A stretch of 64,000 bases of DNA from JBEVOS01 sp964563395 (GCA_964563395.1 CAZLWK010000001.1:1-64000), one strand, 5' to 3'; positions 7,919-16,892 are shown, numbered from the stretch's first letter. Notes: generated by a model not told the origin, from the letters alone. Numbers and translations are program-made.

Positions 7919-8307
7919 AGCTCGCGCGTCGCCCCCGGCGTGGTCCGAGCCGCTTTTGGGCGGCGCTCTATCGCCTGCGCGTCATCCGCTATCACATGCC
8001 GTTCTGGCGCGTCGTCGCCGAGTGCCGACCGATGCGCATGCTCCGACATTGGCCCGCCGACGCCGAGACGGCGGTGACGGCCGTGTTCGTCTGGGCGCGC
8101 ACCAGCGAGGAGGCGGAAGGCCTCGCCGCCCTGGCGCTGGAGCGGGAAGGGCTCGCCATCGTCACCGCCGACGCGGTGAAGGCCGCGCCCGGCGCGCGTC
8201 CGCGCAAGGCGCCCGCCGCGATCGCCCGCACCGATTATTCGTTCCTGGCGCGCATGCACGGGCCGGAGCCCGCCGCGCCGCCGCCGCGCCGCGGCGCGCG
8301 CGCCTGA
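7915..8307 (+). CDS. Hypothetical basic protein
   Basis: 130 aa starting with GTG in a GTGA overlap with the hydratase gene; an internal ATG at 7996 is an alternative start. Arg-rich at both ends with a central globular part (TAVTAVFVWARTSEEAEGLAALALEREGL split by loops) resembling a small alpha/beta domain. No family recognised. The end SFLARMHG is followed by a Pro/Arg tail. Tight spacing suggests one transcription unit from 7121 to 10034. Confidence 0.6.
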   Translation: MKLARRPRRGPSRFWAALYRLRVIRYHMPFWRVVAECRPMRMLRHWPADAETAVTAVFVWARTSEEAEGLAALALEREGLAIVTADAVKAAPGARPRKAPAAIARTDYSFLARMHGPEPAAPPPRRGARA

Positions 8308-8311
8308 AGCC

Positions 8312-8704
8312 ATGACGCAGCTCATCGTTCTGGGCGCCTCCGCCGCTGCGGTGGCGCTGCTGGTGCTGTTCGCCGCCTTGATGGGGTTTCGCGGCCGCGC
8401 GCGCGTCGCGGATGACGCAGCGCTCGCCGCCGAGATCGCGCGCGCCGAGCCCGACGCGCGGATCACCGCCAGCCTCATCGATGCGCGCGGGCGCGCGGGC
8501 GTGGCGCGCCTCGGCGATGGGCGCTTCGCGATCGCTCGCGCGCTGGGCGACAAGATCGCGGTGCGGGTCTACCCCAGGCTGGCCGCGCGCGCGGGCAAAG
8601 GCCGCGTCACGCTGCGGTTTGATGATGCAGGTTTTCCCGATCTACACTTGCGCCATGAGGGGGCCGCGCCGGACTGGCTCGGCGTGAAAGAAGCAAAGTC
8701 ATGA
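8312..8704 (+). CDS. Hypothetical membrane-anchored protein
   Basis: 130 aa: one N-terminal hydrophobic helix (residues 3-25), then about 100 residues likely on one side of the membrane, with beta-like stretches GDGRFAIARALGDKIAVRVYPRL and GRVTLRFDDAGFPDLHLRHE. I do not recognise a family. ATGA overlap with the sterol desaturase gene suggests a coupled membrane function. Confidence 0.6.
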   Translation: MTQLIVLGASAAAVALLVLFAALMGFRGRARVADDAALAAEIARAEPDARITASLIDARGRAGVARLGDGRFAIARALGDKIAVRVYPRLAARAGKGRVTLRFDDAGFPDLHLRHEGAAPDWLGVKEAKS

Positions 8705-9627
8705 CACGCGAGCCGCCGCAGCCGCCGTTCGACCTGCCCGACATCGTCACCTACGCCATCCCGGCGTTCGTGATCCTGATCATCGCGGAGATCGTCTTCA
8801 CGCGCGTGACCCGGCGCGGCGCCTATGATGCAGCCGATAGCGCCGCCAGCCTCTCAATGGGGCTCGGCAACACCGTGTTCAAGGCGCTGTTCGGCGCGCT
8901 CGCCTTGGGCGCCTATCTCTGGGCCTACGAGTATCGCCTGTTCGACATCGGCTGGACGTGGGCCTCGATGCTGGCCTGCTTCTTCCTGGAGGACCTTGCT
9001 TATTATTGGTTCCACCGCATCAGCCATGAGCGGCGTTTCTTCTGGGCGAGCCATGTCGTCCATCATTCCTCGCAGCACTACAATCTGACGACGGCGCTGC
9101 GCCAAACCTGGACCGGCGCGCTCGGTCTTACCTTCATCTTCTGGCTGCCGCTCGTCTTCATCGGCTTCCCGCCGGCGATGGTGGTGCTCTTTTCCGGGAT
9201 CAGCCTCGTCTATCAATTCTGGATTCACACCGAAGCCATCGGCCGCCTGGGCCCGCTCGAATGGGTGCTCAACACGCCCTCGCACCACCGCGTCCATCAC
9301 GCCACCAATGCGCGCTATCTCGACGCCAATTATGCCGGCGTGCTGATCATCTGGGATCGCCTGTTCGGCACCTTCGTGCCCGAGGACGCGGCGGAGAAGC
9401 CGCGCTATGGCATCATCGCCAATCTGGCCACGTTCAATCCGCTGCGAATCGCGTTTCATGAATGGATGGCGATCGGCAAGGATCTCGTGCGCGCGCGCAG
9501 CTTCAAGGAAGCCTGGCTCTACCTGTTCGGCCCGCCGGGCTGGAGCCCGGACGGTTCGCGTAAGACCAGCCGCGCCATCAAGGACGCCTTCGCCGCGCGC
9601 GCGGCCGCGCCGGTGGCGGCGGAATGA
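8701..9627 (+). CDS. Sterol desaturase/fatty acid hydroxylase family membrane di-iron enzyme
   Basis: 308 aa integral membrane protein with several hydrophobic segments (about 17-33, 52-75, 84-101, 140-175). The di-iron histidine clusters are visible: HRISH near 104-108, HVVHH near 118-122 and HRVHH near 199-203. The family hydroxylates or desaturates lipids, sterols or carotenoids with O2; the exact substrate is unknown. Starts in an ATGA overlap and ends in an ATGA overlap with the DUF1489 gene. Confidence 0.9.
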   Translation: MTREPPQPPFDLPDIVTYAIPAFVILIIAEIVFTRVTRRGAYDAADSAASLSMGLGNTVFKALFGALALGAYLWAYEYRLFDIGWTWASMLACFFLEDLAYYWFHRISHERRFFWASHVVHHSSQHYNLTTALRQTWTGALGLTFIFWLPLVFIGFPPAMVVLFSGISLVYQFWIHTEAIGRLGPLEWVLNTPSHHRVHHATNARYLDANYAGVLIIWDRLFGTFVPEDAAEKPRYGIIANLATFNPLRIAFHEWMAIGKDLVRARSFKEAWLYLFGPPGWSPDGSRKTSRAIKDAFAARAAAPVAAE

Positions 9628-10034
9628 GCCTCAACATCGTGAAGCTCTGCGTCGGCGCCGACAGCGTCGACGATCTCGCCGCGTGGCAGAAGGCGCATTA
9701 TGCCCGGCGTACGCCGGTGTGCGGCACGCGCATGTGGCCCAAGCGCGCCGAGGAGGTGCTGGCCGGCGGCTCGCTCTATTGGATCGTCAAGGGCGTCATC
9801 GCCGCGCGCCAGCGCATCATCAAGATCGCGCCCGTGCGCGATGAATTCGGCGAGCGCTGCGGCCTCTATCTGGGCCGCGAGATCGTACGCACCGCGCCCC
9901 AGCCGCGCCGCGCCTTTCAGGGCTGGCGCTATCTGGACGCGAAGGACGCGCCCGCGGATTTGTCGGCCACGCCGGGCGGAGAAAACCTGCCGGACGATCT
10001 GCGCCGCCAGCTGGTTGAACTCGGCGCCTGGTGA
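9624..10034 (+). CDS. DUF1489 family protein
   Basis: 136 aa. The start SLNIVKLCVGADSVDDL and the motifs TRMWPKR, GGSLYWIVKG and FQGWRYL are typical of the alphaproteobacterial DUF1489 family, whose role is unknown. It is last in the overlapping gene run starting at 7121; mipZ follows after 127 bases. Confidence 0.9.
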   Translation: MSLNIVKLCVGADSVDDLAAWQKAHYARRTPVCGTRMWPKRAEEVLAGGSLYWIVKGVIAARQRIIKIAPVRDEFGERCGLYLGREIVRTAPQPRRAFQGWRYLDAKDAPADLSATPGGENLPDDLRRQLVELGAW

Positions 10035-10064
10035 GCGAACCTTACTGCATTGCTCATGCGGGTC

Positions 10065-10081
10065 TAAACCGGCTCTTAACC
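10065..10081 (+). promoter_or_regulatory. Possible degenerate CtrA box upstream of mipZ
   Basis: TAAA, seven bases, then TTAACC resembles the CtrA consensus TTAA-N7-TTAA with mismatches in the first half. It lies about 80 bases before the mipZ start. Weak; regulation of mipZ by CtrA is not assumed. Confidence 0.2.
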
Positions 10082-10161
10082 GCAATGACCGATCCAGGGA
10101 TCATGTTGCGGCGCAGTGCGTCCCTGTTGATTCTGCGCGTGTTCGCGAAGGCGGCGCGCGC

Positions 10162-11037
10162 ATGAGTCTTGAAGCGCTCTATGAAGAGCCGCTGCGCGTC
10201 GTGGAGCCGCGCACCGCGCATGTGATCGTGATCGGCAATCAGAAAGGCGGGGCGGGCAAGTCCACCGTCGCCATGCATCTCGTTGTGGCGCTCATGCGCA
10301 TGGGCCGGCGCGTGGGCGCGCTCGACATCGACACACGCCAGCGCTCCCTGACGCGTTATGTCGAAAATCGCGCGCGATTCGTCTCCGCGCGGGGCGGCGC
10401 GCTGCCAGTGCCGCAAATGCTCGATCTCACCGAAAGCCAGGCGCGCTCGCGCGACGAGGCGGACGCGGCCGACGAAGCCGCCTTCGAGGCCGCCGTGCGC
10501 CGGCTGTCCGAAACCTGCGATTTCATCGTCATCGACGCGCCGGGCGGGGAGAGCTGTCTTTCGCGCTGCGCCCATGCCCGCGCCGATACGCTGATCACGC
10601 CGCTCAACGACAGCTTCATCGATTTCGATCTCCTGGGCGATATCGACGACAGCGCCCAGGTGGTGCGGCCCAGCATCTACAGCGAAATGGTCTGGGCGAG
10701 CCGCAAGCGCAAAGCCCAAGCCACGCGCCGCCCGATCGACTGGATCGTGATGCGCAACCGCACCTCCACGAGCCGCATCGAAGCCAAGAACAAGCAGCGC
10801 GTGGGCGATGCGCTGAAAATGTTGTCCACGCGGATAGGCTTTCGCATGGCGCCGGGCCTTTCGGAGCGGGTGATCTTCCGCGAGCTCTTCCCGCAGGGAC
10901 TGACGCTGCTCGATCTCGACGTCGACGGCGCGCATGGGGCGCTGCAGATGACGCACGTTGCCGCGCGCCAGGAATTGCGCGACCTCTTCATCGCGCTGAA
11001 GCTGCCGGGCTTGGAAGGCGAGCCGCTTCGCTTCTAG
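10162..11037 (+). CDS. mipZ: Division-plane positioning ATPase MipZ
   Basis: 291-aa ParA-superfamily ATPase which in Caulobacter forms a gradient from the cell poles and inhibits FtsZ away from midcell. Deviant Walker A KGGAGKST at 28-35, LDIDTRQRS (Walker A' region) and FIVIDAPGGES (Walker B). The segments DWIVMRNRTS and RIGFRMAPGLSERVIFRELFPQGLT are characteristic of MipZ as opposed to chromosomal ParA. The open frame extends back to 9700, but the family starts at this ATG; the rest overlaps the DUF1489 gene. A DnaJ-domain gene follows 24 bases later. Confidence 0.93.
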   Translation: MSLEALYEEPLRVVEPRTAHVIVIGNQKGGAGKSTVAMHLVVALMRMGRRVGALDIDTRQRSLTRYVENRARFVSARGGALPVPQMLDLTESQARSRDEADAADEAAFEAAVRRLSETCDFIVIDAPGGESCLSRCAHARADTLITPLNDSFIDFDLLGDIDDSAQVVRPSIYSEMVWASRKRKAQATRRPIDWIVMRNRTSTSRIEAKNKQRVGDALKMLSTRIGFRMAPGLSERVIFRELFPQGLTLLDLDVDGAHGALQMTHVAARQELRDLFIALKLPGLEGEPLRF

Positions 11038-11061
11038 GCACGCGTACGCTAAGCGCTGCGC

Positions 11062-11490
11062 GTGACCTTGGTGCTCCTGATCCTCTTGGGCGTGTTCGCC
11101 GCCCTGACGCTGGCGCGGATCGGCTTCGCCCGCCGGGCGCAGCTGCAGCCCTATTGGCCGGCCTTCTTGGCGGGGCTTATCGCCCTCGTGCTGGCGCTGC
11201 GCGGCCTGCCTGGGCCGGCTCTGGCCGCTGGCGCGGTCGCCGCGCTCTTGGCGGCCGCGCGACTGGGCGGGCGGCTCAATCGGCGCGCGGCGGCGGCCCA
11301 GGCGGGCATGAGCGAGGCCGATGCGCGCGCGATCCTGGGCGTCGGCCGCGACGCGGACGCCCGCGCGATTCGCGAAGCCTATCGGCGGCGCATGCGGGAG
11401 GCGCACCCCGATCGGGGCGGCAGCCATGAGCGCGCGGCGCGGCTCAATGCGGCGAAGGATTTATTGCTGCGGGGCCGGCCCGCGCGCTGA
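11062..11490 (+). CDS. Membrane-anchored DnaJ-domain protein
   Basis: 142 aa from a GTG start. Two hydrophobic segments (about 2-18 and 33-66) precede a short C-terminal J-domain (about 83-140) with the HPD motif in EAHPDRGG, the surface that stimulates DnaK ATPase. The topology resembles TIM14/DjlA-like membrane J-proteins. It is directly downstream of mipZ and convergent with dacA. It probably recruits DnaK to the membrane; the client is unknown. Confidence 0.85.
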   Translation: MTLVLLILLGVFAALTLARIGFARRAQLQPYWPAFLAGLIALVLALRGLPGPALAAGAVAALLAAARLGGRLNRRAAAAQAGMSEADARAILGVGRDADARAIREAYRRRMREAHPDRGGSHERAARLNAAKDLLLRGRPAR

Positions 11491-11504
11491 GATCTCGTGC
11501 CGCG

Positions 11505-12536
11505 CTATTGCGCGCCGAGATCGCCGATTTCCTCGATCGCGGCGGCGTCGCCTTCCGATTCGGCGCTCGGGACCGGCGCGCTGAGCGGCGCGCCGTTCGG
11601 CCCGAATTGCTGCGAGACGGTGGAGACGACCGCGCCATTGGGCAGGATCGAGCCCTGCACCCGATTGACCGGCAGATTGACGAAATTCGTGCCGCTCGAA
11701 TCGAGCGTGCGGCGGCGCTCATATTCGTCGAACGCGCCCTCGATCAGATACGCCACCTGGGCGTCGCGCGCGGCGGCCGTGGCGCCGCCCATGACGACGG
11801 CGATCACGCGGCGGCCTTCACGCTCGGCGGCGGAGGCGAGGTTGAAGCCCGAGGCGCGGGTATAGCCCGTCTTGATGCCGTCCACGCCCTCGACCTGGCC
11901 GAGCAGGCGGTTGTGGTTGCGGCCATAATGGTTGCGCCAGGCGAAATCCGGCGTCTGGAAATAATGGTAGTGTTCCGGGAAATCCCGCCACAGCGCTTGG
12001 CTCAGAATGGCCATGTCGCGCGCGGTGGAGCGCTGATTGGGGTTGGGCAGGCCGCTGGCGTTGGCGAAATTGGTGTTGGTCATGCCCAATTCGCGCGCGC
12101 GGGCCGTCATCCGGGCGGCGAAGCGGGCTTCGGTGCCGCCGAGCCGCTCGGCCAGCACGACCGCCACGTCATTGGCCGATTGCACGCAGAGCGCGCGAAT
12201 CGCGTCGTCCACCGTGATCGTGCCGCCCCGGCGCAGGCCCAGCCGGGAGGGAGGCTGCGCGGCCGCGTGGCGGGACGCGGTGAGCACCGTATCGGTGGTG
12301 ATATTGCCGCGCTCCATGGCCTCGAACAGCATGTAGAGCGTCATCATCTTGGTGAGCGAGGCGGGAAAGCGGGCCTCGTCCGCCGCCTCTTCGTGCAGCA
12401 CCTCGTTGGTGCGCGCGTCGATCACGATGGCCGCGTAGCGCTCCTGCGCCTCCGCTTTGAGCGGCGAGGCGGTCACCGCCATCGCGGCGCCAAGGCCGAT
12501 CATCCAGGTTTTCATCCCGAGGGCGGATCGCTTCAT
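11505..12536 (-). CDS. dacA: D-alanyl-D-alanine carboxypeptidase (PBP5/6 type)
   Basis: 343 aa counted from the ATG at 12536. A signal peptide (hydrophobic core about 11-23, cleavage near AEA-QERY) exports it to the periplasm, where this family trims the terminal D-Ala of peptidoglycan stem peptides. Active-site motifs: SLTK at 60-63, SAN near 118, KTG in DGIKTGYT. The C-terminal part after the peptidase core is shorter and less hydrophobic than a classical PBP5 amphipathic anchor, so membrane attachment is uncertain. The frame extends 6 codons upstream to a GTG. A long + strand frame across it is a shadow. Confidence 0.92.
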   Translation of the reverse strand: MKRSALGMKTWMIGLGAAMAVTASPLKAEAQERYAAIVIDARTNEVLHEEAADEARFPASLTKMMTLYMLFEAMERGNITTDTVLTASRHAAAQPPSRLGLRRGGTITVDDAIRALCVQSANDVAVVLAERLGGTEARFAARMTARARELGMTNTNFANASGLPNPNQRSTARDMAILSQALWRDFPEHYHYFQTPDFAWRNHYGRNHNRLLGQVEGVDGIKTGYTRASGFNLASAAEREGRRVIAVVMGGATAAARDAQVAYLIEGAFDEYERRRTLDSSGTNFVNLPVNRVQGSILPNGAVVSTVSQQFGPNGAPLSAPVPSAESEGDAAAIEEIGDLGAQ

Positions 12537-12698
12537 TTCTGTCCGTTCCCGCACAAAGACGGAGATTTGTAGGCAAACACTGTGCCGTGCAGCTTACAGA
12601 GTCGTCATAGCCGGTTAAGCGAGTGTTGCTGTTGCGGGAGCGGTACGGCCGCACCCTCCCTTGCACACGAAAGAGGCGCCGCCGGCGTCATGTTGCGC

Positions 12699-12734
12699 TG
12701 CAGCATTTTGGCCTTGACTTCGCACATGCAGCAT
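12699..12734 (+). promoter_or_regulatory. Phasin promoter region with repeated TGCAGCAT
   Basis: TGCAGCAT occurs at 12699-12706 and again at 12727-12734, flanking a good -35-like TTGACT at 12714-12719. TGC/GCA-rich motifs upstream of phasin genes are typical PhaR targets in alphaproteobacteria, so PhaR repression is inferred. It lies about 100 bases before the phasin start. The rest of 12537-12834 shows no gene. Confidence 0.35.
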
Positions 12735-12834
12735 GACATTTCCCCATTGTCGGCTTCACGGCCGCATCCGGGCCCCTCCCGGGACGAACAACAAAATCGG
12801 CGCGCCCGCCCGCGCCAGCTTGGAGAGAGACCTA

Positions 12835-13296
12835 ATGACCACTGTGAAGACCGCCGCCCGGCCGGCCAAGGCCGCCGCCAACGCTTTTGAGCAGGTCAGC
12901 GCCGCTTCTTCAGACGCCGTGCGCGAAAACATCGACCGCAGCATGGCCGCGATGTCGGAAATGAGCGCGTTCGGCAAGGAAAACATGGAGGCGTTCATGG
13001 CCTCCGCCCAAACCGCGCAAAAGGGCTTCGAGACGCTCTCGGCCCGCGCCGTCGCCTTCACCAAGGCCGCCATGGAGAACCACATGGCCGTCACGAAGAG
13101 CCTGATGACCTCCAAGAGCGTCCAGGAATTCGTCGAGAAGCAGTCGGAATACGCCAAGACCTCGTTCGACGCCTATGTCGCCGAGCTGAACACGGTCTCG
13201 GACCTGATGGCCGGCATGGCCAAGGACGCGATCAAGCCGATCAATGAGCGCATGACCGCCGTCGGCTCGCTCATGCAGACGGGCATGTCGCGCTAA
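12835..13296 (+). CDS. Phasin family protein
   Basis: 153 aa, mostly helical and Ala/Met/Lys-rich, with the phasin core SAFGKENMEAFMASAQTA, then FTKAAMENHMAVTKSLMTSK and VQEFVEKQSEYAKTSFDAYV. Phasins coat polyhydroxyalkanoate granules. The start is the ATG preceded by GGAGAGAG; the open frame reaches back to 12733 without coding character. No PHA synthase gene is in view. A strong terminator follows, so the gene is monocistronic. Confidence 0.9.
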   Translation: MTTVKTAARPAKAAANAFEQVSAASSDAVRENIDRSMAAMSEMSAFGKENMEAFMASAQTAQKGFETLSARAVAFTKAAMENHMAVTKSLMTSKSVQEFVEKQSEYAKTSFDAYVAELNTVSDLMAGMAKDAIKPINERMTAVGSLMQTGMSR

Positions 13297-13340
13297 GCGG
13301 CTCGGGGCGCCCCCGGGCGTCCCCCAGTGCGGAAATCGGA

Positions 13341-13374
13341 AGGCCCGGCTCGCGCGAGCCGGGCCTTTTCTTTT
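13341..13374 (+). terminator. Rho-independent terminator after the phasin gene
   Basis: Perfect 12-bp stem AGGCCCGGCTCG / CGAGCCGGGCCT (13341-13352, 13355-13366) followed by TTTCTTTT. Confidence 0.92.
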
Positions 13375-13491
13375 GGCGCCGGCGCGGCCGATCGCCCGCC
13401 CGCGCATGTCAAGGGCTTCCATCCGGTAAACGAGTCCATAGATTAGGTCGTCCAAGGGCGCGGCCGGTTCGCGCCCCAAGGTCACGAGGCG

Positions 13492-13827
13492 ATGCCGGAC
13501 GAGCGTTGGGACGACGATGGCGACGGGAGAGGGGGCGACACCGGGCTCGTCACCAAAACCCGTACGCGCACCAAGAAGCCCTCGCTCTACCGCGTCCTGC
13601 TTCTGAACGACGATTACACGCCGATGGAATTCGTCGTGTACGTGCTCGAGCGGTTCTTCCAGAAATCGCCCGAGGAGGCCACGCGCATCATGCTGCATGT
13701 GCATCAGCATGGCGTGGGGGTGTGCGGCGTCTTCACCTATGAGGTGGCCGAAACCAAGGTCGCCCAGGTGATGGATCTGGCGCGCCGCAATCAGCATCCC
13801 CTTCAGTGCACGATGGAAAAGGATTGA
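13492..13827 (+). CDS. clpS: ClpS, N-degron adaptor of ClpAP
   Basis: 111 aa. Conserved core LLLNDDYTPMEFVVYVLERFF (about 37-57, substrate-binding Asp and Met included) and the histidine-rich MLHVHQHGVGVCGVFTYEVAETK. ClpS delivers N-end-rule substrates to ClpA. The ~30-residue acidic N-terminal tail (DERWDDDGDGRGGD) is the flexible extension that engages ClpA. clpA starts 7 bases after its stop. Confidence 0.96.
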   Translation: MPDERWDDDGDGRGGDTGLVTKTRTRTKKPSLYRVLLLNDDYTPMEFVVYVLERFFQKSPEEATRIMLHVHQHGVGVCGVFTYEVAETKVAQVMDLARRNQHPLQCTMEKD

Positions 13828-13834
13828 ACCGCTC

Positions 13835-16153
13835 ATGGCGACTTTTTCGCGGACCCTGGAACAGACCCTGCGTCGGGCGCTCTCTTCGGCCAATGAGCAC
13901 CGCCACGAATATGTGACGCTGGAGCATCTCCTCTTGTCGCTGATCGACGACGACGACGCCGCCCAGGTGATGACGGCGTGCAAGGTCGATCTCGATAAGC
14001 TGCGCCAGAATCTCGACACCTATCTCGAGGAAGAGCTCGACAATCTCGTCGTCGACAGCCGCGACCATGAGGAGGCGCGCCCCACGGCTGGCTTCCAGCG
14101 CGTGCTGCAGCGGGCGATGCTGCATGTGGACAGCTCGAACGGGCGCGAAGTGACCGGCGCCAACGTGCTCGTCGCGCTCTTCTCCGAGCGCGAGAGCCAC
14201 GCCGCCTATTTCCTGCAAGAGCAGGACATGACCCGCTATGACGCGGTCAATTATATCAGCCACGGCCTCGCCAAGCGGCCGGGCCAGAGCCAGCCGCGCC
14301 CGGCGCGCGGCGCCCAGGAAGGCGAGGACGGCGAGCGCGTCGTCAAGCAGGGCTCTGAGGCGCTGCAGGCCTATTGCGTCAACCTCAACAAGAAGGCCAA
14401 GGACGGCAAGATCGATCCCTTGATCGGGCGCGAGAATGAGGTGCTGCGCTCGATCCAGATTCTTTGCCGTCGCCAGAAGAACAATCCGCTGCTCGTCGGC
14501 GATCCGGGCGTGGGCAAGACCGCGATCGCGGAGGGCCTGGCGCGAAAGATCGTCGAAAAGCAGGTGCCCGAGGTGTTGGCCGACGCCACCATCTTCTCGC
14601 TCGACATGGGCTCGCTCCTGGCCGGCACGCGCTATCGCGGCGATTTCGAGGAGCGCTTGAAAAGCGTGATGAAGGAATTGGAGAACCACCCCAAGGCGAT
14701 CCTCTTCATCGACGAAATCCACACCGTGATCGGCGCGGGCGCCACGAGCGGCGGGGCGATGGACGCGTCCAATCTCTTGAAGCCCGCGCTGCAGAGCGGC
14801 CAGCTGCGCTGCATGGGCTCGACCACCTACAAGGAATATCGCCAGCATTTCGAGAAGGACCGCGCGCTCGCGCGTCGCTTCCAGAAGATCGACGTGAACG
14901 AGCCGTCCGTGCCGGACGCGATCAAGATCCTCTCGGGCCTCAAGCCCTATTATGAGGATTATCACAAGGTGAAATACACCGACGAAGCGGTGAAGGCCGC
15001 CGTCGAGCTTTCATCGCGGCACATGGGCGACAAGAAGCTCCCCGATAAGGCGATCGACGTGATCGACGAGGCCGGCGCTTCGATGATGCTTTTGAAGCCC
15101 GAAGAGCGCAAAGCCATGATCGACGTCGAGGAGGTCGAGGCGGTGGTCGCGCGCATGGCGCGCATCCCCCCTAAATCGGTCTCCAAGAACGACGCCGAGA
15201 TGATGCAGAGCCTCGAGACCGATCTGAAGCGGGTCGTGTTCGGTCAGGACAAGCCGATCGAGGCGCTCGCCGCCGCGATCAAGATGAGCCGCGCGGGTCT
15301 GCGCGAGCCGCAAAAGCCGATCGGCTCTTATCTCTTCGCCGGCCCCACCGGCGTCGGCAAGACCGAGGTCGCCCGCTCGCTCGCCAAGATCATGGGCATC
15401 GAGCTTTTGCGCTTCGACATGTCCGAATACATGGAGCGGCATACGGTTTCGCGTCTCATCGGCGCGCCGCCCGGCTATGTCGGCTTCGATCAAGGCGGCC
15501 TCCTCACCGACGGCGTCGATCAGCATCCCCATTGCGTGCTGCTGCTCGATGAAATCGAAAAGGCCCATCCGGACCTGTTCAACATCCTGTTGCAGGTGAT
15601 GGATCACGGCACGCTGACCGATGCGAACGGCAAGAAGGTCGATTTCAGGAACGTCATCCTGATCATGACCACGAACGCCGGCGCCTCGGACGCCGCCAAG
15701 CAAGGCATCGGCTTCGGCGCCGGAAAGAAGGAGCACGAGAATGAAGAGGCGATCAAACGCCTGTTCACGCCCGAATTCCGCAACCGGCTCGACGCGGTGA
15801 TTCAGTTCAACGGCCTCCAGCCGGAGATCGTGCGCAACGTCGTGCAGAAATTCATCATCCAGCTCGAAGCCCAGCTGTCCGAGCGCAACGTGCAGATCGA
15901 GCTGACCGACAAGGCCGCCGATTGGCTCGCCAAGCGCGGCTATGACGAAAGCTTCGGCGCGCGCCCGCTCGCGCGGATCATCCAGGAGCAGGTGAAGAAG
16001 CCGATGGCGGACGAACTCTTGTTCGGCGCCTTGAAGCATGGCGGCCTCGTCAAGATCGACATCGATCCCGCCGACGAGGAAAAGTTGAAATTCGCCTATT
16101 TCCCGGAGCAGCCGCCCGCGGCCCCGCCGCCGGCGAAAAAGGAAAAGGCGTAA
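13835..16153 (+). CDS. clpA: ATP-dependent Clp protease ATP-binding subunit ClpA
   Basis: 772-aa AAA+ unfoldase of ClpAP. It has the N-terminal double Clp_N repeat (1-~150), D1 Walker A GDPGVGKT near 222-229, Walker B ILFIDEIHT, D2 Walker A GPTGVGKT near 505-512, Walker B LLLDEIEKAHPD, and sensor-2 GARPLARIIQ. The ClpP-binding IGF-type loop is represented by GIGFGAGKK. Length is typical. It forms an operon with clpS and is followed by a hairpin terminator. Confidence 0.97.
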   Translation: MATFSRTLEQTLRRALSSANEHRHEYVTLEHLLLSLIDDDDAAQVMTACKVDLDKLRQNLDTYLEEELDNLVVDSRDHEEARPTAGFQRVLQRAMLHVDSSNGREVTGANVLVALFSERESHAAYFLQEQDMTRYDAVNYISHGLAKRPGQSQPRPARGAQEGEDGERVVKQGSEALQAYCVNLNKKAKDGKIDPLIGRENEVLRSIQILCRRQKNNPLLVGDPGVGKTAIAEGLARKIVEKQVPEVLADATIFSLDMGSLLAGTRYRGDFEERLKSVMKELENHPKAILFIDEIHTVIGAGATSGGAMDASNLLKPALQSGQLRCMGSTTYKEYRQHFEKDRALARRFQKIDVNEPSVPDAIKILSGLKPYYEDYHKVKYTDEAVKAAVELSSRHMGDKKLPDKAIDVIDEAGASMMLLKPEERKAMIDVEEVEAVVARMARIPPKSVSKNDAEMMQSLETDLKRVVFGQDKPIEALAAAIKMSRAGLREPQKPIGSYLFAGPTGVGKTEVARSLAKIMGIELLRFDMSEYMERHTVSRLIGAPPGYVGFDQGGLLTDGVDQHPHCVLLLDEIEKAHPDLFNILLQVMDHGTLTDANGKKVDFRNVILIMTTNAGASDAAKQGIGFGAGKKEHENEEAIKRLFTPEFRNRLDAVIQFNGLQPEIVRNVVQKFIIQLEAQLSERNVQIELTDKAADWLAKRGYDESFGARPLARIIQEQVKKPMADELLFGALKHGGLVKIDIDPADEEKLKFAYFPEQPPAAPPPAKKEKA

Positions 16154-16160
16154 GCGATCT

Positions 16161-16190
16161 GGGGCGGCCTTCGGGCCGCCCCATTTGCAT
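16161..16190 (+). terminator. Hairpin terminator after clpA
   Basis: GGGGCGGCC / GGCCGCCCC (16161-16169, 16174-16182) with a TTCG loop and a weak T-rich tail ATTTGCATT. Confidence 0.7.
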
Positions 16191-16220
16191 TGGAAGACGG
16201 CCCATCTTTCGGGAGCGCCG

Positions 16221-16892
16221 ATGCGCCGCACGCTGATCTGCCTTTGCCTTCTCGCGCTCGCCGCGCCGGCCCTCGCCCAACCCAGCGTGACGCCGGATGA
16301 GCCGGTGGTGCGCGCGCCCGCCGCGCCGGCCCCGCGTCCCTATTCGCCGCCCGCGCCAAGCGCCTCGGCGGCGGAGATCGAGGCGGCGATTATCGCCTTC
16401 GAAAGCCCGCGCTTTCCCGGCTGCGCCGACCGCGCGCTCACGCGCCAATCCGGCGGGCTTGCGCCGCCGCGCCTCGTCACCGAGCGGCAGCTGCGCGAAG
16501 GCGGCGTGACCACCTATCGCTATGTCTACCAAGCGCGCGGCTGCGCCGCCGCGCCGCGCACGCACAATGTCGAGGTGCTCGCCCATCAAGGGCTTCAGCC
16601 CATGGTGCTGGTGCTGCCGCCGGGGGACAACCCGCTGACCTCGCGCGTCATGCAGGGGATCGTCTCCTCGATCTTCACCCCGATGATGCGCGCGCGTTAT
16701 CCCGCATGCGCGCCGCGCGATCTGAAAATCCTTGAGGCCAACGTGTCGGCGGGCAGTCCCTATGTGCGCGGACAGACCTGGAGCGAAACCTGGTCCTACG
16801 ATGCGTGCGGCGGCGTCGGGCGCGCGGAAATCACCTACGCGTATGACGGCGAAGGCTTGCGCACGACGGCCAATGTCATGCCCGCGTCTTGA
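16221..16892 (+). CDS. Hypothetical exported protein
   Basis: 223 aa from an ATG preceded by GGGAG. A clear signal peptide RRTLICLCLLALAAPALA leads to a Pro/Ala-rich linker (about 20-55) and a globular part with five cysteines (GCADRA, RGCAAAP, YPACAPRD, DACGGVGRAE) that could form disulfides. The end segment RGQTWSETWSYDACG...AEITYAYDGEG is beta-like. No known family identified; periplasmic location is inferred. Confidence 0.7.
   Translation: MRRTLICLCLLALAAPALAQPSVTPDEPVVRAPAAPAPRPYSPPAPSASAAEIEAAIIAFESPRFPGCADRALTRQSGGLAPPRLVTERQLREGGVTTYRYVYQARGCAAAPRTHNVEVLAHQGLQPMVLVLPPGDNPLTSRVMQGIVSSIFTPMMRARYPACAPRDLKILEANVSAGSPYVRGQTWSETWSYDACGGVGRAEITYAYDGEGLRTTANVMPAS

Noticed and set aside
10054..11427. 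457-aa minus-strand frame across mipZ
   Set aside because: Shadow of mipZ and the DnaJ gene; no domain pattern.
11508..12572. 354-aa open frame antisense to dacA
   Set aside because: The opposite frame has all PBP5 motifs; the + frame is a low-information Arg/Gly-rich shadow.
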